This document shows positions 23,129-33,841 of a stretch of 64,000 nt of DNA, piece after piece; the first letter of the stretch is position 1, and the number at the start of each line of letters is the position of its first letter. The position numbers and the translations under genes are program-made. Below the pieces are notes generated by a model. The model made no database searches and was not told the DNA's origin. It saw only the letters and a list, made by a program, of their open reading frames with translations. The DNA is from Calamus simplicifolius (Eukaryota > Streptophyta > Magnoliopsida > Arecales > Arecaceae). The stretch spans positions 842,364-906,363 of the forward strand of contig UESW01004359.1 in the NCBI GenBank assembly GCA_900491605.1, given 5' to 3'.

Positions 23129-24095
23129 GATTTCGGCCGAACCAAATGATCTCCAAAGTATTATTCGGATTCGGGTAGCTTACAAGCCCCGGCCGAACCA
23201 AACGATCTCCAAACTACCGTTCGGATTCGGGCAGCTTACAAGCCCCGACCGAACCAAACAATCTCCAAAGTATCATTCGGATTAGGGCAGCTTACAAGCC
23301 CTGGCCGAACCAAACAATCTTCAAAGTATCGTTCGGATTCGGGCAGCTTACAAGCCTTGGCCGAACCAAGCAATCCCCAAAATATCGTTCGGATTCGGGT
23401 AGCTTTGAGCCAGGAATTATCATTCGGATTCGGGCAGCTTACAAGCCCCGGAACCAAATGATCTCCAAACTATTGTTCGGATTCGGGCAGCTTACAAGCC
23501 CCGACCGAACCAAATGATCTCCAAAGTATTGTTTGGATTCGGCAGCTTACAAGCCCCGAACCAAATGATCTCCAAAGTATTGTTCGGATTCGGGCAGCTT
23601 ACAAGCCCCGGCCGAACCAAATGATCTCCAAACTATCGTTCGGATTCGGGCAGCTTACAAGCCCCGGCCGAACCAAATAATCTCAAAGTATTGTTCGGAT
23701 TGGGCATCTTATAAGCCCTGGCCGAACCAAATGATCTCCAAACTATCGTTCGGATTCGGGCAGCTTACAAGCCCGGCCGAACCAAACGATCTCCAAACTA
23801 TCGTTCGGATTCGGGCAGCTTACAAGCCCCGCCGAACCAAACAATCTCCAAAGTATCGTTCGGATTCGGGTAGCTTACAAGCCCCGATCGGATTCGGGCA
23901 GCTTACAAGCCTCGGCCGAACCAAGCAATCCCCAAAATATCGTTCGGATTCGGGTAGCTTACAGGCCCCGGCCGAGCCATGCGTCAAAGAAGTATCGTTC
24001 GGATTCGGGCAGCTTACAAGCCCCGGCCGGATTAAATAATCTCCAAAACATCGCTCAAGGTCCGGGCAGCTAACAAGCCCCGATCGGAACCAAAG
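23129..24095. repeat. 56-bp tandem array directly after the 5' LTR
   Basis: About 17 copies of a 56-bp unit with GATCTCCAAA, TCGTTCGGATTCGGGCAGCT and TACAAGCCCCGGCCGAACC. Some units are truncated. It starts within a few bases of the LTR end, and I see no standard primer binding site there. The open frames on both strands across it are products of the repeat. Confidence 0.9.
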
Positions 24096-26290
24096 GATGA
24101 GAATATCCTTGATCCTCAGCAACAGTTGAGTGATGTCCTAAGGCTCCGCCCTATTCAAGTGATCTCCTCCACGCCCTGACGCAACTAAGGTCCTATTATA
24201 CCTTGGTAGAGGCAAACGACCTCCCACTATTCGACGAGCAAAAACGTGCCACGAGCTGTCTTTCCCCAAAAAAAATACCTGCTTCATTCTGCAAACAGGA
24301 TCATGCTTACTTCATGACTCCACAGGACCGCCCAGGTCCCTCTTTGACTCGCACATGGATATACGTGTTCTCCACTGAGGACCGACATTGGTCTTATCAA
24401 GAACAAAGCAGCAACAGTGCTGCCGAAACATGCTGCGACATAAAAAGCGTAATATGGGAGCAACAACTCTCAGCGCAAAAAGAAGCAGGTGCTAAAGAAA
24501 GAAGGAATGAAAAATTTCTTTATTTCCTCATCAAAGAAAAGTTACAACCTCCTAAGAGGAGTTACAAGTGCATCAAAGTGCAGGAAATGAAAACGAGTAA
24601 ATAGCTCGGCGAACTGCTTCAGTCAGCTTCGGTTAACAATTACATTTCGGCGTCTGACCCAAGAAATCAGACAAATCAGACAGCTCGCCCCGAACCACCG
24701 GCTAAGGCCGATCAGCACTCCACGGGTCCTCTGGATGAATTAAGAGATCCAAAAAGAGACACAGACCTGGATGCTGATGCTGAGGAAGCTTCCCCCTGGG
24801 TGGAATGCTGGGCTGCAGGTCGCTGCCCGATTGAGAGAGCTAGGGGACCATCAGCCCCACACTGCTCTCAACTCCCTCTTCCATGGCGGAAGATTCCCCA
24901 CACGGAGGGGCTAAGCATCCAGCCAGAGGAAGAACGAAAGGTCCGTGCATACTACGGGGGTACATGTGCACTTCCTACCCTGCGACCCCCGTAGCAAACC
25001 ACAAAGGACACACAGGAAGCGCATATATGCGCTCTCCATGTGATCTCTGCGGACCTCCTGTGCGCTCTCCATATGATCTCCGAAGCTCCTCCCTCGAGGA
25101 TGAGCTGCTCTCCAGCGGCTCCTTCGTAACCCCGACTATCCATAGGAAGGTGGCTTACAAAAGGAAAACTCAGTCCCACCACTCTCAGCTTCAGGGACGC
25201 AGACATCATGAAAACTTTCATAGCTCACAGAGAAGAAATTTTGGGATGGCCTAGCACGGCCCCTTCCTCCCCTTTTTATAGGCGAAATGGACCGGGAGCA
25301 GCTGTTAAAGCAGTAAGCCCCGAGGTTCAAAATGCCCAATCCACGCTGCCACGTGGCCTCCCAGGATGAAAATAGCGCCCTTCGATGCGTGCCAAACGCG
25401 TTGTTCAGCCCATGACGTACGCCAGAAGATTTTTTCTGATCCCGGATCACAGGTCTTAAATGCAGAAAATCGCCCGCTGATCTTAGAGATACGGGCAGAC
25501 CTGGGAAATCGCCCGGTGAAAGTGACACCCTCCAATGGCAAACAAGCGCTTGCGTCGTACGTCGAAACGGCCCGCCTTGGAAAAGATCGACATAATTAGT
25601 GTCCCTGGAAAGTGCCGAAGCAACCTTTTGTAGGTTACAGGGCCGTATCATCCATTTCGGCAAAAAGGAGGGTCGACTCGCCTTGGAAAAGACAAGGCAC
25701 TGACAGAATAATAAAAGGGCGCAGAAGCCAAGTACTCCTCAGTGAGGACATCTCGATATCCTCCGCTCCGGCCCAACTGCCCGTTATGCCTCGGCATAAA
25801 CCGAGATATTGCACTGTGATTCGCTCAAGGCCAAAACTGCCTCCATACTTCGAGATAAACCGAAGTATCCCCTTTCCGTTCAGCATGACTGCACGTGATC
25901 TTGTACTTCTGTCCAGTCTAAAGTAACCACTTTTGTCTCAATGATAATGGGACACGATATAAGCCCGACCTATACCCGGAATGCGGAAGCATCGGTTAAG
26001 GTCGGAGTGCACGTCCTATGAATATAAGCCCCGACCTATACCCAAAATGCGGAAGCAACGGTTAAGGTCGGAGTGCACGTCCTAGGAATATAAGCCCCGG
26101 CTAAGACCGGAGTGCGTCTTTGTCAAAAATCTCGACAAAGACCGAGCGATATGCAACGCCCCAACTGTTTCGTTCCGTAAGACTCGGACGATAAAGGAAA
26201 ACACTTCAGAAATGGCAAACAAATAGGAAAGTTCCAATAAACCTTTCTTTGTTCATTACAAGAGGGGAAAAACAAAGAAAAAATACATTA
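24096..26290. other. Element interior without recognised coding region
   Basis: Several open frames of 60-175 codons exist on both strands; none shows a recognised retroelement motif. It contains a 65-bp duplication at 25959-26100. Confidence 0.55.
25959..26100. repeat. 65-bp tandem duplication
   Basis: Two full copies and the start of a third of a unit containing ATAAGCCCCGACCTATACCC and GGTTAAGGTCGGAGTGCACG. Confidence 0.85.
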
Positions 26291-26294
26291 GCCT

Positions 26295-26516
26295 TCACAT
26301 GGGCTTGCTACCTTCTCCGAACGCTGCTGAACTCTCCCCACACCGCGGAGCCGAATCAGCCAATTGCTGTCGAAGGGACGCCACCTCCCATTCCAGCCTA
26401 CTGTTGGCTTGGCGAAGGAGCTCGATCTCTCTGGCCGAGAGAGCCATGTGTTGCTCAGCCAGTCTCCGGACTTGCTCGCGGTCCGCGAGTAGCGACGCCA
26501 GAACCTCCCCGTCCAC
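26295..26516 (-). CDS. Small coiled-coil reading frame, antisense in the Gypsy-type element
   Basis: A 73-residue minus-strand frame rich in heptad-like leucines (REQVRRLAEQHMALSAREIE and following), so probably coiled coil. It lies downstream of the large antisense frame and could be a late exon of it or a separate small product. No function can be assigned. Confidence 0.35.
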   Translation of the reverse strand: MDGEVLASLLADREQVRRLAEQHMALSAREIELLRQANSRLEWEVASLRQQLADSAPRCGESSAAFGEGSKPM

Positions 26517-26959
26517 AGTTATCGTGGTACGCCTAGGCGAGGCACCCCAAAGCCGCCAGCAACGCCACTTGGCATCCCATTTGACCTCCCTCCATCCTCG
26601 GAAGCCATCCTGTTACTGTAAGCTTGGACAGGCCAATAGGAAATCGGCAGAGGAATTGGTTAACAACGGCGTACCATCCACCGGTATTTAAATTACTTCG
26701 GGCGAGCACCCCGATCACCCGAACCATCAGTTCCAACGCCACTACCATAAAGTCTTGCCATGCGTCACCGCTTCCGTGGCCGCGTGCGGGAAGCGAGGAA
26801 TCGCTCTCCCTTTTTCGAAAAGGATAAATAAATGACGGCGTGTCGGTAAACATCATTCTTCTTGGGACCAAACTCCCTTCGAAAGGCGCGCCCGCCTCTT
26901 CGCCTTGCGCGGGCCGAGTTACCCAACTTCGGCTCTAACCAGGATACCTCTGCAATCCT

Positions 26960-27115
26960 AGCCGTCACCTGCCGAACTATCTTATCTCTCGGCCTAAGCC
27001 GAGCTATCACGCCATTCGGCTTCATCAGAACTATCTTATCTCTTGGCCTAAGCTGAGCTATCACATCACTCGGCCCCAGCCGAGCTATCCCTATACCTCG
27101 GCCTTGACCGAGACA
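26960..27115. repeat. Internal copies of the LTR minisatellite motif
   Basis: Four to five diverged units around CTCGGCCTAAGCCGAGCTAT, the same theme as the LTR minisatellites but outside the LTRs. Confidence 0.7.
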
Positions 27116-27299
27116 TTCATCTAAATCCAAACTAAATCGACCAAACGGCACGAACAAGTCATAACTTGTTCACAGTCGAAAAAAAGTCTGCAATAAAAAG
27201 ATTGACTAAAAAGGCAAGCAAATAGGGGCCGAGGGCCCGTTCATTGAAAATCCAGACCAAACTACATGTCTAAAAAAGGCAAGAGTACACAAATAACTC

Positions 27300-30255
27300 T
27301 CAGGGGTCAGAAGCTGGATCAGTCCCAGCAGTGCCCTCAACAACGCTCGGGGAAGCCTGGCTCGCTTCGCCCACTTCAAAGGTTGTCTTTTCCTCGGCGA
27401 CGGATTTGAGGCGTCCTTCAGGGGCTGCAGCCTCACTAGCATTCAGAATAGCATCGAGGTCGATGTCCGGAGCATCATCGTATTCATCCTCTTCAGCTCC
27501 TGGGGTACAAGCCTCATAGGTTTCAACATCCAAGAAAGAGAGGTCCCATTCTGGATGCTCCTTGGATATTCTGCTTCGAACGTCCTCCACCCCAAGCTGG
27601 AAGGCATCGGCACAATTTACATCTTGCTCGCCCTGAGCAGAGCGAGCCGCATCTCGGCTTCAGCAGCTTGATTTCGAAGTGAAGCGACCTGCCCCTCAGT
27701 TCCAGCAGTTTGGCTCCGCAGCAAGCCAATCTGCTCCTCGGTCTCAGTGACCCACCTTTCGAGCTCTGAGCTCCTCTCTCGCTGGATGCCAATTCCTCTT
27801 GCAGGGTCGCATATGGCTCCGATTCTCCAGCTCCACCTTCTTCATCTGCAAAAACAAAGTTAGCCAGCACCGTGGTGAGCTAGCAAGGGAAGCCAAAAAG
27901 GGGTAGTACCATACCTCCTCCTCCTGCTGGGATAACTTCTGGGTCAACTCTTTGACCTCATCAAAAGCCCTCAATTTATCAGCCTTAACCCGCGATCCTG
28001 CCCTTGAGATCGCTGATCTTGACTGCCTACTGTCAGCTTCTCCCCAGGCCTGGGAGAGCTCGCTATCGAGCTGGGTTAACCTTTCCTGGTGCCATTTGAT
28101 CCTGTCATCCCTGTCAGCTATACCGCGGTTGAGCTGCCGCACCTTTTCCTCAACTCGCCAAGCATTTTGTTCAGGCGATTTCTCTCCTCGATGGCTTCCC
28201 CCTCTGCCTAGGCTCTCACTAAACTATTTTTGACAGTCTCCATTTCTCCAGCATGCTTAGACTTGATCCACGATAACTCCAGGCATGCGTCATCATACCT
28301 CGCCAGGAGCCCTCATAGCTCTTTAACTTCGAGCCTCAGCTTGGACGCATCATTTAGGGCGGCCTGATGCAGCACCCTCATCTTCAAATTCTTATTGGCG
28401 GTACCCAGAGCTTGCTCAAACATATCAGATGCCTCCGCCGCGATCGAAGCTCGGCGCTGACTCTCCTGGCCTGGGCGCTGGCCCCTGTCGCCAGATTCAA
28501 GCACAGCACAACGCCCTGGTGATCAAAGCCTCTGCAGAATGAAGCACAAGTAAGAAGAGAGCGACCAAGCTAACCAGAAAGCATTCACTACTCGGGAATA
28601 ATGACTCACCCGAGAGATGTAGGACCTGGCTAGCCCCATGAGGGTAGAATTGTTGATCTCGGGGAGAAGATGGGCTTCCGTCGCCATGCCCGCTGGCCAA
28701 ACACGGCATCAACCAGATCTAGGTCTGCGAACTCATTCGCCGAGGGACCTGCGCCTAGGTACAGTGCTGACCTCATCAGGGCCGCAAACGCCACCTCGAC
28801 GGCTGATTTTGAGCCACCGGGCTGACCGTCGTCGTCCGAAGGATCAGTCCGGACGACCTCCAACTGAGGAGCCTTTGCCCTCTCGGCCTCCCTCAGCAGA
28901 ATACTAACCTGGGATGCCTCGATAACTCGGCCAGCCCAGGCGCTAGTTTACCCGAAACTTTGGTGGAAGAAGCTTCGGCTGCAAGACCTTTACCTTGCTC
29001 TCTCCCCTTGTCCGAGCTCCTTCCCTCGATCATGGGTACCTGCTCCTCCCTCACAGGCTCCGCCAATGCCTCGGTCTGTTCACCAATCTCCAACCACTCC
29101 AGGAGGAAGTTCTCCAGCCGTAGGCTCCTTTTGAGCCTCCACTAGCCGGCCCTACATCACCGCCCCTAGATCCCTCCTGTCCTCCCACCAAGGCCGGAGG
29201 CATTTCCTCGCTCGGAGGAGGGCCCTCAGAGGCACCGACCTGCACCGTACCACCCACTGGCTCACCTTCAAAAGAAAAGGCTCCCAGACAAGCCGACGGA
29301 GTTTCCTCCGGGCTGTCTACTATTTCCACCACTAGAGGACAGGGGACCTCAACAGTCCTCTCCGTATCCTCCTCTGCTTTCAGCGCCTCCGCCATGACTG
29401 CTTCAACCTCTGGCGAGCGCTCTTCGAAAAAACGAGCCAACTTCTCGGGCTTGCGTTTCTCCCCTCCGCTGCTCTCCCTCAGGAGCTTGCTAAACCCTTT
29501 CTTGACACGGCCCGATAGTTCAGACTTCTTGGCTGCGGGAATAGAGAGCAAGCGGTCAGACCGAGACATACTCGCTCGAACGAAATCGATGGAAAAAGGA
29601 AAGAAACTTACTATGCGGGTCAAGGAGGCTAAGCCCGGCGGCGAAAAGAGCCTCCTCTGACAGTAAATCATTGGCCGAAAACATCCTACAGTCGCGAAGG
29701 ACCTCCAAGTCCACCGTCTCCTGCTCAGATAGAGTCGGATGTGCTTCCACATCTCGAACAAAGTTTCCCCATCCCCAGGGAAAATCGGAGCCGATGTTCC
29801 CCTCGGCAATGAAAACCTGACCTTCCACTCCTTTATAGACGATGGCTTATCTGTTATCGTCTTGAAAGACCTCCGGGGTCCAATGTAAGGCCACTCTGAT
29901 TTCCTCCCAGGCATCAGATAATAACAGGCACAGAAGAGAGGAAGAGTCGTCGTTACTGAATCCGGCTGCACATTGAGATAAACCCGATGACGCTGCGCCA
30001 ACTGTTGGGAGCCACCATCGCCGGGCAAATATTGTAGAATCTCATGATTTCCTTCACCAAGGGGTGAAGGGGAAATCGAAGGCCTGCCTTCAGACTGTCT
30101 TCATAAAGAAAGACCCCATGCTCCAGATCTTGCGAAACCCTATGTTCGGGCTCTGGCAATGTTAGAATAATATCCGAGGGAATGCCATACTTTTGGCGTA
30201 TTCTTCCCAAATCCTCGGCGGCAATCTTCGAAACCATATCATCGGGGCTCATCAT
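27300..30255 (-). pseudogene. Antisense protein frame with 'putative gypsy-type transposon' domain (Transposase_28-like)
   Basis: The first part (30255-29953) contains GLRFPLHPLVKEIMRFYNIC and VAPNSWRSVIGF. This is the pattern of the plant domain catalogued as a putative gypsy-type transposon domain (PF04195). It continues through IKEWKVRF and, one frame over, IAEGNIGSDFPWGWGNFVRD (29828-29556). Then come a basic region starting MSRSDRLLSIPAAKKSE, a long coiled coil (about 28500-27750) and an acidic tail with HPEWDLSFLDV ending in a stop at 27300. Frame changes may be introns (a possible donor near 29610) or errors; one near 29812-29815 looks like a missing T in a T run. It is transcribed, if at all, against the element. 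Its role is unknown. Confidence 0.65.
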
Positions 30256-30651
30256 CCTGCTGGTCGAGAGAAGTACCGAGCGAAACTATAGAGGAAGCAG
30301 AGAGCAAGGCTCTCCAAAGAAGAACGACAGAGCGCTGTGAACAGGGACGGCACCGTTTCGACTTTGCTTTCCCTTAAAGAAACCGCCTTAAGAGAAAGAT
30401 AGGGCATCCCAACCAAGACACCCGGAACCGCCATTGCGGACGCCGTAAAAACCAGGATTTGCTACATGGCAATTCCCCAACCGCTATTTCAGCCTTATGT
30501 GACGTGCCCTGCAAGGCACATCTCACAAAGGTACAGTGGCCGCGCTCCATTAAATAGGGCATCATTACGCAGGCTGTCAAACCCGGATCCCTCCGTTCAA
30601 GTCATGTCACCTGGAATTATACTCCCTATGTCCGAACTTACGTTTTGAATT

Positions 30652-30668
30652 AGAGAGTGGGGGGCATG
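30652..30668 (+). other. Polypurine tract
   Basis: AGAGAGTGGGGGGCATG directly before the TG of the right LTR. It primes plus-strand DNA synthesis and fixes the element orientation. Confidence 0.85.
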
Positions 30669-30831
30669 TGTTGAGGGGTACAATCGTTGTGTGTCAATAA
30701 TCGTGCACATGGCTAGGGCTAGCCCTGATTCCTGTCCACTATGCGATGCCCGCCCGAGATAAGTCAGCCTCGATAAGTTGGGGCGCCTTAGCCCCTCGCT
30801 AAACCAAGGACTCCCAAGACGCGAACCACCT

Positions 30832-31078
30832 CTCTCGGCCCCAGCCAAGCTATATCGTCTCTCGGCCCCAGCCGAGCTATGTCGTCTCTCGGCCCCAGCC
30901 GAGCTATATCCTCTCTCGGCCCCAGCCAAGCTATGTCGTCTCTCGGCCCCAGCCGAGCTATATCCTCTCTCGGCCCCAGCCAAGCTATGTCGTCTCTCGG
31001 CCCCAGCCGAGCTATATCCTCTCTCGGCCCCAGCCAAGCTATGTCGTCTCTCGGCCCCAGCCGAGCTATGTCATCTTT
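30832..31078. repeat. 27-bp minisatellite in the 3' LTR, nine units
   Basis: Nine near-identical units. They alternate between CCGAGCTATATCCT and CCAAGCTATGTCGT endings, so units 3-8 form three copies of a 54-bp higher-order repeat. The 27-bp period is a multiple of three, which keeps frames open on both strands and creates spurious repeat proteins. Confidence 0.9.
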
Positions 31079-31394
31079 CGGCCCCTCTAGCCGATCTCTC
31101 CCATCGTTCGGTCTAGCCCGAGCGATATCTGCGCCTCTGCGGAATTCGACGCAGGAGAACCCAAATTCGTGAGATTCCAAACAGAAATCATATCTGGGAG
31201 TGACCTAGGACCCGCAAAAGTGGCCTAGGGCCCTAGAGCCTATCTCCTCACCACATCTCGAGACATCAACGAGCTCTCCTAGCCGTTGATCCTCTAACCA
31301 ATAAGATATGAATCCTACCGGCCTTATAACAAACTGAATTCAGATCCTAACGACTTTCGGACCCACGACGCCCCCAGGGAATCAAGTGATCCTC

Positions 31395-31402
31395 TATAAA
31401 TA
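31395..31402 (+). promoter_or_regulatory. TATA box in the 3' LTR
   Basis: TATAAATA at the position matching the 5' LTR box. In this LTR it could drive transcription outward, toward the invertase 3' flank. Confidence 0.6.
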
Positions 31403-31712
31403 GAGTCGTCTGCCGACTCCTCAGGTACGTGCACACTAGCTCACTGAAACACTCTCTCTCCTTCTACCTTAGCTTCCGCCATTAGCGTTCTGCTCTGCTC
31501 AGAGCCCTGGAGGGACTCTTCAGCGAGAGCCTTCTCCCCATTTCTGTTGATTGCTGATCTCCACTGACTCGAGTGTCAGAGGGTCTTCCGCAGAGGGCCA
31601 CTCCCAACGCCTCTCACGTGAGGACTGTTTTGCAGGTCCACCCAGGCGGAGAGCCCGCGCTGCAGTCCGACCGCGTCCGAGTCGGAGGACAGATTCCGGC
31701 AGTAACACTTAA

Positions 31713-33841
31713 TAATGAATATATTATCAAATATCATATATTTATTTATCTATGCATACAAATGTTATAATCTATTGATATTTTATAATGAGTATACTTG
31801 CCCATACAAGTATTATGGAAAATTATTACTGGGTTAGGGCTCATTACATATTATTTATTTTTTTAGAAAGATTTAAAGATTCTTAGGCTTAGTTTTTGTG
31901 TCCAAACTGAAGTGAAATATTAGTAGATAAAGATAAATTAGATTATTGATAAACTTTAATAAATAATGTTTAAAATTAATTAAACTCTAAATTTAAAAAG
32001 TAAATATTAGATAGCACTTAAATTATAATTGAATTTCTAGTGCGTTTCTTATGAGTTATGCCATTGTATCGTAAGTTTAACCTATTTAGTGGGTTTGGGT
32101 TGAGGGCTGATGCAAAATTTTAAACTTAAAAAGAATGACAATATGTTACATAGTTAAAGTTTAGAAACAAAAATTTTTGAGATATAAGATAATTATAAAT
32201 TAAACAAAAGATTGCAATCTAAGATTATGTATAAATAAGTTGTGAGCAACATTTAAGGAAGTTATGAATGTTGAAATGCATTGCTAAGTAAACTGATCAT
32301 TTGGTTTTTCTTGATTAACGAATTGCTGGTATATAGTTTAAACAATCATTCAATGAATAAATAGCGATAGAGAATAATTTTAGGATTCAGTAGTTTCGAT
32401 AAAGCTTTCACGTTGCAAACCGTGACGGCCATCAGCATCAGCTTGGTCTTTTCAGTAAATACATGGATGTGGTGCTTTCATGATATTTTGTGACAATAAA
32501 ATTAAAAGGCATGACACGGAAACATATTTCTTATGAACAGTAAGCAATATTTGGAAATTTATAGCTATATTTTGTTTACTGAAAACCAACCAATCTATCA
32601 TATTTTAGTTTTTCTTCCGAATAAGTAAAATCTAGCTATATAGAAGCTATTTTGTTTTTATTTTCATTGGAATGTGAGGATTTGGAAATTTATAGCTATA
32701 TTTTGTTTAAAAAAATAGCTTTTGAACCTACTTTTTTAAGTATGATAAGTTAGTTAAGGGACAGAGGATGGTATATGAGAATAAAGCTTAGTCTTTCCAT
32801 CAGTTTCGAAAGAAGAGCTTCGAAGCCCTGTCCATACTGTGGTTGTTGTGCAAAAGATGATATGGATGTAACATTCCAAAATAATTTCACATTCTTATAA
32901 ATCAAATTTATTTATTAACATTAGACAAAAAAGAAAGATATGCTCTTATAATTTAAATCCACTTGTTTATCATTATTTGGGTCATGTAATTTGCCACATC
33001 AACAAATCGACAAATGATTTGGCTAGCTTATAGCATGTTATTGATGTTTAATTAGAAATAAAATTTATTTACTATTTATTATCAAGATTTTAAATCATGA
33101 TTTCAATCTGTCAATTATAATCTACAAAATTTTTCTTTGCCTTTGTAATATGAGTTTGTTATCGCCTTTGCTTTGAGAAGATGTTTAAGTATGAATTAAA
33201 AGTAACTTATTAAAGCATGGTAGTCTTTGTGTGAAGAGTCAATTATCAAGTTAAAAACTCCTATTCCGTTGCACATGTTTTTCATCTTTGGAACTGATTG
33301 GCAAATTATATAGCACTACAACCAGCTTGGAAATGTAGACATATTGCATATTTCAAATGATTGCGATGGAACTGCACCTATTTTATAATAACATTACAAA
33401 AAAAAAAACTCTGATAATGCAAGGAAGAAGCTTTAAACTTTATAAAAAAGCTCAATAATAAGCACACAGCTGCAAGTTACCAGAATAAATTTCAATAACC
33501 AATATAATGTCATATTCATACAGAGTCGACCCAATACAATAATACGTTAGCAGTAGCATGAGATCAGCCATATTAAAATATACACAATTTCCTTGTTGCA
33601 GCACTGAGACCATGTCCACTCAAATATCGAACACCAGGCACCCTCCACCCCCAGCTTTTATCTCCATCAATGCTAGCTCCAGAAAAATAATGAGCAGGCA
33701 TTGTGGGATCAAGATGGATGAATAAATCTGTACCCTAACCTATACCACAAAGAGTTCCATTTTCGTTGGATCCCTTTGTGCTTATTCTTTCTGCTATCAT
33801 ACAGTATGAATACATTAAAAAAAATTTGTAACCTGGCATGG
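31713..33841. other. AT-rich intergenic region and invertase 3' flank
   Basis: No gene seen. A short direct repeat around GGAAATTTATAGCTATATTT occurs near 32551 and 32685. The part right of about 33480 probably includes the invertase 3' UTR (minus strand); no clear polyadenylation signal could be assigned. Confidence 0.55.

Larger units (their letters stand above)
22228..31707 (+). mobile_element. Non-autonomous Ty3/Gypsy-type LTR retrotransposon with antisense reading frame
   Basis: Two LTRs (22228-23128 and 30669-31707), both beginning TGTTGAGGGG and ending in ACA, are flanked by the 5-bp target duplication CTTAA (22223-22227 and 31708-31712). A polypurine tract just before the right LTR and TATA boxes in both LTRs set the orientation as plus. 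The 7.5-kb interior has no gag, protease, RT or integrase. It holds a 56-bp tandem array and a long reading frame on the opposite strand. Antisense frames near the 3' LTR are known from the TAT lineage of plant Gypsy elements, so I place it there. It would need trans-acting proteins to move. Confidence 0.85.
30669..31707 (+). repeat. 3' LTR (1039 bp)
   Basis: Begins TGTTGAGGGG and ends AGTAACA, followed by the CTTAA target duplication. It is 138 bp longer than the 5' LTR, almost exactly five 27-bp units. Confidence 0.9.

Noticed and set aside
23129..24095. Regularly spaced repeats resembling a CRISPR array
   Set aside because: The units are contiguous, the whole 56 bp is repeated without unique spacers, and the setting is a plant retroelement.
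23731..24122. Open frames on both strands in the 56-bp array
   Set aside because: Products of the tandem repeat, broken wherever a unit is truncated.
24203..25926. Several frames of 60-175 codons in the interior of the Gypsy-type element
   Set aside because: No gag, protease, RT or integrase motif seen and no agreement between frames; not called as genes.
30597..31180. Repeat proteins with SLAGAERGYSSAGAERR-type or GLGPRDDIA-type units
   Set aside because: Translations of the 27-bp LTR minisatellite on the minus strand; shadow frames.
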